This document shows positions 52,170 through 60,406 of a stretch of DNA of 64,000 bases, in pieces (within the stretch, counting starts at the first letter, position 1; each line of letters opens with the position of its first letter). Position numbers and translations under genes: made by a program. The notes below the pieces were generated by a model that was not told the origin of the DNA, ran no database searches, and was given only the letters and a program-made list of their open reading frames with translations. The stretch comes from Lysinibacillus agricola (GTDB lineage Bacteria; Bacillota; Bacilli; Bacillales_A; Planococcaceae): NCBI RefSeq assembly GCF_016638705.1, contig NZ_CP067341.1, forward strand, positions 2,111,501 to 2,175,500, read 5' to 3'.

Positions 52170-53087
52170 ATGAAAAAGTGGTTATTACCAATGTTTATGA
52201 TGGTCGTACTAGTGCTTGCAGCGTGCGGCAATAAAGAAGAGAAGGCAGATGAGGGCTCTAAAGAAGCATCATCAGCAGAAACGATTATGTATCAATCAGA
52301 ATCTGGCCCTATTGAAGTACCAGCTAACCCAAAACGTGTAGTTGTGTTATCTTCTTTTGTTGGGGATTTATTACAACTTGGTGTAAATGTCGTTGGCGTT
52401 GATTCATGGGCTACGAATAATCCAAACTTCCAAGATGATATTAAAGATGCTGTAGTTGTTGAGAATACGGATATTGAAAAAATTATTGAGCTTGACCCAG
52501 ATTTAATTATTGGTTTAAATGGTATTGAAAATGCGGATAAATTAGCAGAAATTGCACCAACTGTATTGTTCACTTACGGTAAAGTTGATTATTTACAGCA
52601 ATTTATTGAAATCGGTAAAGTTGTCAACAAAGAAAAAGAAGCAACTGAATGGGTGAAAGATTTTAAAGCGCGTGCTGCAGAAGCGGGTACGAAAATTAAA
52701 GAAAAAATCGGTGAAGATGCAACCGTTACTGTTGCAGAAATGTTCAATAAACAATTGTATGTTTATGGAGATAATTGGGGCCGTGGAACTGAAATTTTAT
52801 ATCAAGAAATGGGCTTGAAAATGCCTGAACAAGTGCAGGAAGATACTTTAAAGCCAGGTTATTTTGCAATTTCACAAGAGGTATTGGGTGATTACGCAGG
52901 TGACTATGTGATTTTTAGTATGTTTAAAGACCAAGATAATTCCTTTACAAATGCTGCATGGTTTAAAGATTTAGAAGCGGTGAAGAATAGTCATTTATTT
53001 GAAGTGAATGCCAACGCATTTTACTTTAATGACCCAATCACATTAGACTATCAACTAGATTTCTTTAAAGAGAAATTTTTACAATAA
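52170..53087 (+). CDS. Siderophore-binding lipoprotein (class III)
   Basis: This 305-residue protein has a lipoprotein signal with lipobox LAACGN, then a peripla_BP_2 (FepB/FhuD) fold. Visible are VEVPANPKRVVVLSSFVGD-like text (here IEVPANPKRVVVLSSFVGDL), ELDPDLIIGL and a single long inter-domain helix. It captures ferric siderophore and passes it to the permeases. Closest in look are FpuA/YfiY-type hydroxamate binders, but substrate cannot be set from sequence. AAAGGAGAT precedes ATG 52170. Confidence 0.9.
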   Translation: MKKWLLPMFMMVVLVLAACGNKEEKADEGSKEASSAETIMYQSESGPIEVPANPKRVVVLSSFVGDLLQLGVNVVGVDSWATNNPNFQDDIKDAVVVENTDIEKIIELDPDLIIGLNGIENADKLAEIAPTVLFTYGKVDYLQQFIEIGKVVNKEKEATEWVKDFKARAAEAGTKIKEKIGEDATVTVAEMFNKQLYVYGDNWGRGTEILYQEMGLKMPEQVQEDTLKPGYFAISQEVLGDYAGDYVIFSMFKDQDNSFTNAAWFKDLEAVKNSHLFEVNANAFYFNDPITLDYQLDFFKEKFLQ

Positions 53088-53112
53088 TTTCAGTAGAGAG
53101 TAGCGAAGGCAA

Positions 53113-54114
53113 ATGACAAAGTTTCGACATTTCCCATTTTGGCTTCAGGTGTTGCTTGCGCTGATTTTATTAACAGTGACGGTTACACTCTCGCTTTGTG
53201 TCGGCGCGGCAAATACGAGTATTGAAGATGTCTATCAAGCGATTGTCGGACAAAGCGGTGGCAAGCATTATTCTATTTTACGTGAAATTCGATTTCCTCG
53301 TATTATTGCTGCTATTTTTGTGGGCAGTGCACTCGCAGTTGCTGGGGCTATTATGCAAGGAGTTACTAGAAATCCATTAGCAGATCCAGGACTGCTTGGT
53401 CTCACAGCAGGTGCGAATGCGGCACTTGCATTGACGATGGCATTTATCCCAAATATCTCGTATTATACGCTTATTTTTGCATGTTTCGTAGGTGCAGGCA
53501 TAGGGATGATTGTAGTGTATGGTATTGGCGCTTCAACAAAGAATGGCTTTTCTCCATTAAAGCTTGTCTTAGCTGGGGCAGCTGTATCCGCTCTATTACA
53601 AGCAATAGCAGATGGTACGGGAATATTATTTCAAATTTCAAAAGATGTTTCGATGTGGACGAGTGGTGGTTTAATTGGCACTACATGGCAAGCTTTAATG
53701 ATTGTTCCTGTTATTTTAATAGGATTAGTGATAGCGTTTGCGTTTAGTCGTCAACTAACCATTTTAAGTTTAAATGAAGAAGTAGCTGTTGGGTTAGGGC
53801 AAAATACAGCAGTCATTAAAGGAATTATGATGTTTGTAGTAGTAGTTCTTGCAGGCTCCGCAGTTGCGCTAGTAGGTAATTTAGCATTCGTTGGTTTAAT
53901 GGTGCCGCATATTGTCCGTGCAATTGTTGGGACGGACTATCGATTTGTCTTACCAATGAGTGCCATTATCGGTGGATGGTTTATGGTAACAGCGGATTTT
54001 GCAGGTAGAATGATTAATGCTCCATATGAAACACCGGTAGTTGCCATTATTTCAATTATCGGCCTTCCATTCTTCTTACTTCTTGTTCGGAAGGGAGGTC
54101 GTCAGCTTGTTTAA
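53113..54114 (+). CDS. Siderophore ABC permease 1 (FecCD family)
   Basis: This 333-residue membrane protein has nine or ten helices and the FecCD motifs RFPRIIAAIFVGSALAVAGA, GVTRNPLADPGLLGLTAGAN, and the coupling region GLMVPHIVRAIVGTDYR. It is expected to pair with the next gene. AGCGAAGG weakly precedes ATG 53113. Confidence 0.93.
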   Translation: MTKFRHFPFWLQVLLALILLTVTVTLSLCVGAANTSIEDVYQAIVGQSGGKHYSILREIRFPRIIAAIFVGSALAVAGAIMQGVTRNPLADPGLLGLTAGANAALALTMAFIPNISYYTLIFACFVGAGIGMIVVYGIGASTKNGFSPLKLVLAGAAVSALLQAIADGTGILFQISKDVSMWTSGGLIGTTWQALMIVPVILIGLVIAFAFSRQLTILSLNEEVAVGLGQNTAVIKGIMMFVVVVLAGSAVALVGNLAFVGLMVPHIVRAIVGTDYRFVLPMSAIIGGWFMVTADFAGRMINAPYETPVVAIISIIGLPFFLLLVRKGGRQLV

Positions 54115-55114
54115 TGTCGGGCGAAAAAAACAACGTAAATGGTTAACGGCTTGGATATTATTAACAATAGTTATTTTTGTGATGGGTATTTCAATGGGAG
54201 CAGCTTCGGTTTCGATGGATCGCATAATACCAATTTTACTAGGAGACGGTAACTTCAAAGAATCGTTCGTCTTGTTCTCTGTTCGTTTACCGAGAATGTT
54301 TGTGCTAGCTGCGGCGGGGATGGCGTTAGCATTAGCTGGTGCCGTTTTACAAGGAGTGACTCGCAATGATTTAGCTGACCCTGGTATTATTGGGATCAAC
54401 GCTGGAGCAGGTGTTGGGATTACGCTTTTTTATCTCCTTGTCGATGGTGATCTGCCTAATTTTGCGTATGTGTTACCAATTGTAGGATTTGGCAGCGCTT
54501 TATTAACGGCAATCTGCATTTACTTTTTCTCGTATAAGCGCAATGAGGGTGTTCAGCCGGTCCAACTCATTTTAGTCGGAGTAGGTGTAGCATCTGCCTT
54601 ATCTGGTGTAATGATGATATTAATTTCCTCAGCTGAGCGTAGTGATGTGCAATTTATCGCACAATGGCTTGCGGGCAGTGTTTGGGGAACAGATTGGCCA
54701 TTTTTCTGGGCTTTATTACCTTGGCTTGTGCTAGGCATTCCATTTATTTTTTATAAAGCAAATGTGTTAAATGTCCTGGCGATGACAGAACAAACGGCAG
54801 TTGGCTTAGGCTTGAATATCGGCCGAGAGCGTTTACAATTATTAGTTGTCTCTGTAGCATTAGCTGCGGCAGCTGTATCGGTAACAGGGGGCATTGCCTT
54901 TATCGGTCTTATGGCACCACATATTGCGAAGCAGCTTGTCGGACCGCGCTTCCAATTCTTTTTACCACTCACATTGTTTATCGGTGCAAGTTTACTAATG
55001 CTAGCGGATACTATAGGCCGCGTAGCTATTTCAACTGCGACAGTGCCAGCAGGTATCGTCGTGGCATGTATCGGGGCACCATATTTTTTATATTTACTAC
55101 GAAAAAACGACTGA
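54107..55114 (+). CDS. Siderophore ABC permease 2 (FecCD family)
   Basis: This protein of about 335 residues has the same motifs (RLPRMFVLAAAGMALALAGA, GVTRNDLADPGIIGINAGAG, GLMAPHIAKQLVGPRFQ). TTG 54107 is chosen because GGGAGG lies at about eight bases; the reading open from 54041 is inside the previous gene. The 8-bp overlap with permease 1 couples the two, making a heterodimeric channel as in FeuBC or FhuBG-like systems. Confidence 0.92.
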   Translation: MFNVGRKKQRKWLTAWILLTIVIFVMGISMGAASVSMDRIIPILLGDGNFKESFVLFSVRLPRMFVLAAAGMALALAGAVLQGVTRNDLADPGIIGINAGAGVGITLFYLLVDGDLPNFAYVLPIVGFGSALLTAICIYFFSYKRNEGVQPVQLILVGVGVASALSGVMMILISSAERSDVQFIAQWLAGSVWGTDWPFFWALLPWLVLGIPFIFYKANVLNVLAMTEQTAVGLGLNIGRERLQLLVVSVALAAAAVSVTGGIAFIGLMAPHIAKQLVGPRFQFFLPLTLFIGASLLMLADTIGRVAISTATVPAGIVVACIGAPYFLYLLRKND

Positions 55115-55205
55115 ATGGCATAGGCTGTTCGGTTGTTTTTTATTTTGAAAGGATTTCGGAATATTTGTTAAATATGCAATACTAATATAAATGGGGGGAT
55201 AGTGG

Positions 55206-55589
55206 ATGAGGAAATTATTAGCTGTTTTATTATGTTCCATAATTGTATTGTCAGCATGTACTTCAGAATTAGCGATTACAGAAGTAAAGTCTGTACCAAA
55301 GGATTTACAAGAAACTTTAAATGTTCTTGGAATGGAAGATTATGTGCAAAAGATTAATAATGGTGAAAAACGCTCGTATATTGTGATTAATACAAAGGGA
55401 ACTATTACGGTCAGCTTGGAGAGTAAGGACGATACGATTGTAATAAACATCGATGAAGTTGAAAATCCAAACGACGAAGTTATTAAGCAGCATATTTTTA
55501 AACTAACGACAGATACTAAATATGTATATACTATTGACTTATATAAAAATGGTGAACCAATTCCGTTTGATACCGTGGGGGCTTTTTAG
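55206..55589 (+). CDS. Small lipoprotein of unknown function
   Basis: This 127-residue protein has a lipoprotein signal with lipobox LSACTS (Cys18) and a small soluble domain, including KRSYIVINTKGTITVSLESK and LTTDTKYVYTIDLYKNGEPI. No family is recognised. The gene sits before a 545-bp repeat array that has no terminator before it, so its transcript may carry the array as a long 3-prime UTR. Confidence 0.75.
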   Translation: MRKLLAVLLCSIIVLSACTSELAITEVKSVPKDLQETLNVLGMEDYVQKINNGEKRSYIVINTKGTITVSLESKDDTIVINIDEVENPNDEVIKQHIFKLTTDTKYVYTIDLYKNGEPIPFDTVGAF

Positions 55590-55598
55590 TTTTAAGGA

Positions 55599-56142
55599 GA
55601 CGGATAGGATTTGCGATATCGACGGATAAAAATCCCAAGGAGACGGATAGAATTAGCATCGACGGAAAGCAAGGCCAGAACGCCGGAAAGGAATCTCCGA
55701 GCGACGGAAAGAACGACGGCAACGACGGATAGAAATCCCAAGGAGAAGGATAGAATTAGCGGCGACGGAAAGCAGGCCAGAACGCCGGAAAAGAATCTCC
55801 GAGCGACGGAAAGAACGACGGCAACGACGGATAAAAATCCCAAGGAGACGGATAGAATTAGCATCGACGGAAAGCAAGGCCAGAACGCCGGAAAGGAATC
55901 TCCGAGCGACGGAAAGAACGACGGCAACGACGGATAGAAATCCCAAGGAGAAGGATAGAATTAGCGGCGACGGAAAGCAGGCCAGAACGCCGGAAAAGAA
56001 TCTCCGAGCGACGGAAAGAACGACGGCAACGACGGATAAAAATCCCAAGGAGACGGATAGAATTAGCATCGACGGAAAGCAAGGCCAGAACGCCGGAAAG
56101 GAATCTCCGAGCGACGGAAAGAACGACGGCAACGACGGATAG
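55599..56142 (+). repeat. Higher-order tandem repeat array (205/103/about 21 bp)
   Basis: The smallest unit is about 20-21 bp and starts GACGGA (for example GACGGATAAAAATCCCAAGGA). Five such units make a 103-bp block; two block types (with AAGCAAGGCC or AAGCAGGCC) alternate to give a 205-bp repeat present about 2.6 times (type starts at 55655, 55860, 56065). Since 205 is not a multiple of 3, the long open frames seen on both strands are not coding. A related array is at 57298-57640. Confidence 0.9.
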
Positions 56143-56252
56143 CGAGCAAAAAAATACTAGTAAGAGCTGAATCGCGGGGATTTTTCCGTTCTTTTTATCT
56201 AAAAAAGTTGGTGAAAGATTTAATTTGTACTATATGTATTTCAAGTTTTTTG

Positions 56253-56281
56253 GAACCTCTTTTTATGAGGTTCTTTTTTTA
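56253..56281 (+). terminator. Terminator after the repeat array
   Basis: GAACCTC and GAGGTTC form a stem with an eight-base T-rich loop and a tail of seven T residues. It ends the transcript through the array before the NERD gene. Confidence 0.75.
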
Positions 56282-56309
56282 TACAATAGATATAGGAGGT
56301 GAAGAAACA

Positions 56310-57257
56310 ATGATTTTATTAGACCGTCAGGAATCGGAGCAACACAAAATTTTAGAAGCTTTGATACGAAGATTACCTAGTACACATACAGAATACATGA
56401 ATTATTTTGAGAAGTTGAGGCGAATACACGCAGGCTTTGCTGGGGAGCAAAGAGTAGACGCAGAATGGCTTGAAATTATTTTACCTCATCCGCATTATTT
56501 TCTTCATGATTTGCAAATACTTAATCACTTTGGTACTACACATCAAATAGACACCGTTTTACTATGTCCTCAATTTATATTGATACTTGAAATTAAAAAT
56601 ATAACAGGATTTCTGGACTTTGATGAATCTTTTAATCAATTTACACGAACTACAGCAGAAGGCGATGTCGAGGGAATGACTAATCCCCTTCATCAAAGTA
56701 GGCGACATATGGAGTGGATGAAGGGGATGTTACAACAGTCACGGCTTGAGATTCCCATTCATCATGCTGTCGTTTTGGCAACGAAAAATGCTATTTTATC
56801 GAAGAGTTTAAGGGGACAACCAATTTTTCATGTTTCAGGTTTACGTTATCACGTGAGAGAATGGCTTCAACAGCATAAAAAAACAGTAGTGGATGAAGAT
56901 AAGCTTTTTCAATTTGCTTCTAAATTATTATCCATGCATACGCCAATCAAAAGAGAAATAGCATTGCCTGTCCAAGATTTAGTAAAAGGTGTACTATGCG
57001 AAAGTTGTTTAAATGGACAGACATTAAACTATCGTTACCCAAAATGGTATTGTCAACGCTGCGGAGCAGTTGATCAAGCAGCAATTTTTAGGACCCTTGA
57101 AGATTATCGATTGCTAATAGGAGAAACGTTAACAAATAAAAGCTTTTGCGAGTTTTTTGCAATAGATTCGCCGAATACAGCTTATAAATTACTACAAAAG
57201 TTACCGTTGAAAGCAGAGGGAACAACAAGTAATAGGAAGTATTTAATTGTTAATTAA
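56310..57257 (+). CDS. NERD domain protein
   Basis: This 315-residue protein has an N-terminal NERD (nuclease-related) domain, with FAGEQRVDAEWLEIILPHPH, HQIDTVLLCPQFILILEIKN (the acidic-ExK core of the PD-D/ExK fold) and NPLHQSRRHMEWM. The C-terminal third has a zinc-ribbon-like pattern, CESC...CQRCGA (about residues 232-265). ATG 56310 after TAGGAGG is far better than the upstream in-frame start. NERD proteins are common in Bacilli, mostly uncharacterised. The DNA arrays on both sides are conspicuous. Confidence 0.87.
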   Translation: MILLDRQESEQHKILEALIRRLPSTHTEYMNYFEKLRRIHAGFAGEQRVDAEWLEIILPHPHYFLHDLQILNHFGTTHQIDTVLLCPQFILILEIKNITGFLDFDESFNQFTRTTAEGDVEGMTNPLHQSRRHMEWMKGMLQQSRLEIPIHHAVVLATKNAILSKSLRGQPIFHVSGLRYHVREWLQQHKKTVVDEDKLFQFASKLLSMHTPIKREIALPVQDLVKGVLCESCLNGQTLNYRYPKWYCQRCGAVDQAAIFRTLEDYRLLIGETLTNKSFCEFFAIDSPNTAYKLLQKLPLKAEGTTSNRKYLIVN

Positions 57258-57294
57258 CATACAAAAATTCATGCGGTCTGAATTTTTGTATGTT
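57256..57294 (+). terminator. Hairpin after the NERD gene
   Basis: AACATACAAAAATTC and GAATTTTTGTATGTT are perfect 15-bp arms with a nine-base loop. The T-tract lies inside the stem, so termination efficiency is unclear. Confidence 0.6.
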
Positions 57295-57297
57295 AAG

Positions 57298-57640
57298 TTG
57301 TAGACGGATTGAACTAGTATTGATGGAAAAAACCACTAAAGTGACGGGTAAAATTAGCAGCTACGGAATGAAAGGACTCATCGACGGAAAGAAGCCTCGA
57401 AGCGACGGAAGAAACCAATGCAACGACGGAAAGAAACCCCAAGGAGACGGATAAAACTAACGGCGACGGAATGAAAGGGCTCATCGACGGAAAGAAGCCT
57501 CGAAGCGACGGAAGAAACCAATGCAACGACGGAAAGAAACCCTAAGGTGACGGATAAAACTAACGGCGACGGAATGAAAGGACTCATCGACGGAAAGAAG
57601 CCTCGGAGCGATGGAAGAAACCAATACAACGACGGAAACA
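57298..57640 (+). repeat. 103-bp tandem repeat array related to the 55.6-kb array
   Basis: About 3.3 blocks of 103 bp (block marks GGAATGAAAGG at 57365, 57468 and 57571). Each block has five GACGGA-type units of 19-21 bp: GACGGATAAAACTAACGGC, GACGGAATGAAAGGACTCAT, GACGGAAAGAAGCCTCGAAG, GACGGAAGAAACCAATGCAA and GACGGAAAGAAACCCCAAGG. Unit order and the AAGGA-GACGGATA junction match the first array. Confidence 0.9.
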
Positions 57641-57701
57641 CCCCTCAAAACCCCGAACTTCTCACTAATTTCCTACTAGACAAATAAAAACCTAAGGTAT
57701 A

Positions 57702-57720
57702 TAGTTAGCTAGGCTAACTA
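57702..57720 (+). promoter_or_regulatory. Palindromic operator of the MarR operon
   Basis: TAGTTAGC-TAG-GCTAACTA is a perfect 8+3+8 palindrome 21 bases before the MarR start. Its form and location suit MarR autoregulation. Confidence 0.78.
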
Positions 57721-57740
57721 ATCGAAAAGGAGTGGTATTT

Positions 57741-58160
57741 TTGACGATCGAACAAGATTTTTTTAATCAGTACCGCTTGATGTACAGACCGTTTATCAAT
57801 CAACTAAATGTGGAGTTAGAGAAATATCACCTGTATAGCTCACAGTGGGCTGTTCTTCGATTATTGATGGATAAAGGGCCACATACATTTGTTGACATTG
57901 CGAATTTTATGTCTATTGAAAAGCCGAGTGTGACGAGGCTTGTGCAAAAGCTTGTGGAGCTTGGCTATGTGGAAACGGTAGTGGGCAGGGATAAGCGCGA
58001 AAAGCTTGTTCAATTATCAGCTTATGGTGAAGAGCTTGTGCTAGAAATTAAGGCTCATTTAAAACCATTTTTTGAACAGGCACTGGCAGGTGTATCGAAG
58101 CAGGATATTGAGATTGCGACACAAGTTTTAGCGGACATTTGTGCAAACATCAATCGGTAG
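57741..58160 (+). CDS. MarR family regulator
   Basis: This 139-residue protein is a winged-helix regulator: YSSQWAVLRLLMDKGPHTFV, then IANFMSIEKPSVTRLVQKLV as recognition region, and GRDKREKLVQLSAYG as wing. TTG 57741 follows AAAGGAGTGG at suitable distance. It overlaps the MFS reading frame, and the palindrome in front suggests it represses itself and the pump. Confidence 0.92.
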   Translation: MTIEQDFFNQYRLMYRPFINQLNVELEKYHLYSSQWAVLRLLMDKGPHTFVDIANFMSIEKPSVTRLVQKLVELGYVETVVGRDKREKLVQLSAYGEELVLEIKAHLKPFFEQALAGVSKQDIEIATQVLADICANINR

Positions 58161-58171
58161 GAGAGAAAAAA

Positions 58172-59371
58172 GTGGAAGCAACTAGACATAAACTATGGAC
58201 AAAAGACTTTTTAATCGTCTCACTTATTAACTTTACCATTACATTAATCTTTTATTTATTGATGGTAACAATTGCGGGCTATGCGGTTGAGCATTTTGGG
58301 GCTTCAACTAGTACGGCAGGGCTTGTATCGAGTATTTTTATTATTGGTACTTTATTTGGACGTCTCGGGACAGGACGTATCATTGGGGATTGGGGTAGCA
58401 AAAAAACATTATTTTATGGATTATTATTGTTTATGCTATCAACGATGTCTTATTTTATCGCGGCAAATTTGCCACTACTAATGCTCAATCGTTTAGTACA
58501 AGGAATTGCGCTTGGGATGGCAAGTACGGCAACGGGAACCATTATTGCACAAATTTTACCTCCTGACCGACGCGGTGAAGGTATAGGGTATTACAGTTTA
58601 AGTGCCATCTTAGCAACTGCTATAGGACCGTTTGTTGGTATTCTTTTAACACAGCTGTTTGAAGATTATCGTATGATTTTTGCAGTCGATTCAGTATTAG
58701 CCATTGTTTGCTTTTTGATGTATTTTATCGTAACCGTTCCAGACGCACCGAAGAAGGCTAAAGAAATGGCTGAGAAAACAGGATTTAAGCTATCCAATTT
58801 TATCGAAATGCGTGCTCTGCCAATTGCTTTTGTGGCGCTCGTTATTGGCTTTGCCTACTCGGGAATTATGTCATTTATGACGTTTTACGCGAAAGAGCTT
58901 GATTTGGTAAAAGCGGGAAGCTATTTCTTTATCATTTATGCAATTGTCATTTTAGCGACACGTCCATTTACCGGGAAATTACTAGACACTAGAGGTGCGA
59001 ATATTGTTATTTATCCATGCCTAATCATTTTTGCGATCGGTATGTATGCCTTTAGCTCAGCGACAAATAGCGTTGTATTTTTACTAGCTGCTGCTTGCAT
59101 AGGAATTGGTTATGGTAACTTCAACTCTGTAGCGCAAGCAATAGCTATTAAGGTTACACCAAATGAGCGTTTAGGCCTGGCGACATCGACATATTTTATA
59201 TTATATGATTTAGGTTTAGGGGTTGGTCCTTATTTCTTAGGATTCTTTGTTCCAACGATGGGGTACAGTGCCATTTTCTTCGCGATGGTATTCGTTATTT
59301 TAGTGTCAATTATTCTTTATTATTTTTTATATGGAAAATATGAAAAATTAAAGCAAGCGAAAATTTCGTAG
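58172..59371 (+). CDS. MFS efflux transporter
   Basis: This protein of about 399 residues has twelve helices and the MFS motif A-like GRLGTGRIIGDWGSKK between helices 2 and 3. LQGIALGMASTATGTIIAQI is like motif C of drug antiporters. GTG 58172 after AGGAGAG is better than a start at 58139 inside the MarR gene. MarR linkage suggests export of a toxic compound. Confidence 0.88.
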   Translation: MEATRHKLWTKDFLIVSLINFTITLIFYLLMVTIAGYAVEHFGASTSTAGLVSSIFIIGTLFGRLGTGRIIGDWGSKKTLFYGLLLFMLSTMSYFIAANLPLLMLNRLVQGIALGMASTATGTIIAQILPPDRRGEGIGYYSLSAILATAIGPFVGILLTQLFEDYRMIFAVDSVLAIVCFLMYFIVTVPDAPKKAKEMAEKTGFKLSNFIEMRALPIAFVALVIGFAYSGIMSFMTFYAKELDLVKAGSYFFIIYAIVILATRPFTGKLLDTRGANIVIYPCLIIFAIGMYAFSSATNSVVFLLAAACIGIGYGNFNSVAQAIAIKVTPNERLGLATSTYFILYDLGLGVGPYFLGFFVPTMGYSAIFFAMVFVILVSIILYYFLYGKYEKLKQAKIS

Positions 59372-59392
59372 ATTAGAATAATTATGTTGTAG

Positions 59393-59450
59393 AAAAAACG
59401 TTATTTTACTAGTTGTCTAAATATATCAACTAGAAAATGACGTTTTTTTC
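59393..59450 (+). terminator. Terminator of the MarR-MFS operon
   Basis: AAAAAACGTTATTTTACTAG and CTAGAAAATGACGTTTTTTT form a long stem with a TTG/CAA-closed loop and T-tract. It is symmetrical enough to work in both directions. Confidence 0.82.
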
Positions 59451-59468
59451 TTTAAATAAAAATACTTC

Positions 59469-59497
59469 TTGCAATCGATTATGATAATCATTATCAT
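59469..59497 (+). promoter_or_regulatory. Promoter and Fur box of the efe operon
   Basis: TTGCAA (59469) and TATCAT (59492) are 17 bases apart. The Fur box GATTATGATAATCATTATC (59477-59495) lies between and over the -10 and matches the consensus at 18 of 19 positions. Confidence 0.88.
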
Positions 59498-59533
59498 TCT
59501 CAGTATAAACTATTTCGGAAGTAGGTACTTAGC

Positions 59534-60400
59534 ATGAAAAAAACATCATTCTTGTCAGTATTAGTTGCAGGGAGTATTCTAATGACTGGCTGTGGCGATA
59601 CAGAAGAGTCTAAAAAAGAAGATAAGCCAGCAACAGAGCAAGCAGAACAAGATACAAAGGTTGATTTATCTGCTGAACTAGCAGCCTATCAACAATTTGC
59701 CTTAGAGCAAATGGACCAATTTTTAATAGCAACAGAAAAATTTGTGAACTTATTTAAAGCAGGTGACATTGAAGGAGCAAAAGCAGCCTACGCACCAGCA
59801 CGTATGTATTTCGAACGTTCAGAACCAATTGCAGAGAGCTTTGGTGACCTTGACCCACGTATTGACGGTCGTCTAGCTGATATCCAAGAAGAAGGTAAGG
59901 GCGAGGAAGAATGGACGGGCTATCATAAGCTTGAACATGCGCTTTGGGTAGAAAATAAAACTGCCGGCTACGAAAAAATTGCAGATCAACTACTAGCAGA
60001 TGCTAAAGAATTACATGCATTAGTTCAAACTGTAGAAGTAACACCAGATGTCATGATTACAGGTGCGGTTGATTTATTAAATGAAGTATCGACATCTAAA
60101 ATCACTGGTGAAGAAGAAATCTATTCCCACACTGATCTTTATGACTTTAAAGCAAACATCGAAGGCGCAGAAAAAATCTTTGAAATCTTACGTCCAAAAT
60201 TAGAAGCGAAAGACAAAGACTTAGTAGCAACATTAGATGAAAAATTCAAAGCAGTAGATGATTTATTGGCACAGCATGCGACAGCTGATGGTGGGTATGT
60301 TTCGTACGAGGAATTAACAGAAGAAAATACAAAAGCACTTTCAGCAGCAGTTAATCAACTTGGAGAACCATTAAGTCAAATGGGGATTATTTTGGAGTGA
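59534..60400 (+). CDS. efeO: Iron uptake lipoprotein EfeO/EfeM (imelysin M75 type)
   Basis: This 288-residue lipoprotein has lipobox MTGCGD (Cys20) and an EfeO-type peptidase M75 domain. TGYHKLEHALW contains the HxxE metal-binding motif, and SHTDLYDFKANIEGAEKIFE is also conserved. The cupredoxin part found in proteobacterial EfeO is absent, as in Bacillus YwbM. It should bind ferric or ferrous iron outside and hand it to EfeU. Confidence 0.9.
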   Translation: MKKTSFLSVLVAGSILMTGCGDTEESKKEDKPATEQAEQDTKVDLSAELAAYQQFALEQMDQFLIATEKFVNLFKAGDIEGAKAAYAPARMYFERSEPIAESFGDLDPRIDGRLADIQEEGKGEEEWTGYHKLEHALWVENKTAGYEKIADQLLADAKELHALVQTVEVTPDVMITGAVDLLNEVSTSKITGEEEIYSHTDLYDFKANIEGAEKIFEILRPKLEAKDKDLVATLDEKFKAVDDLLAQHATADGGYVSYEELTEENTKALSAAVNQLGEPLSQMGIILE

Positions 60401-60406
60401 TCATAA

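Noticed and set aside
55592..56132. Long open reading frames on both strands through the GACGGA array
   Set aside because: They come from a stop-poor repeat. The 205-bp period is not a multiple of three, so each repeat would be read in a different frame, and no start with a ribosome binding site exists.
55599..57640. CRISPR array
   Set aside because: The whole 103-bp block is conserved and there are no unique spacers between identical 24-40 bp repeats. No cas gene is near.
57314..57641. Minus-strand open frames in the second array
   Set aside because: These have the same cause as the first array: a 103-bp period read without stops, Ser/Leu-rich nonsense with no family resemblance.
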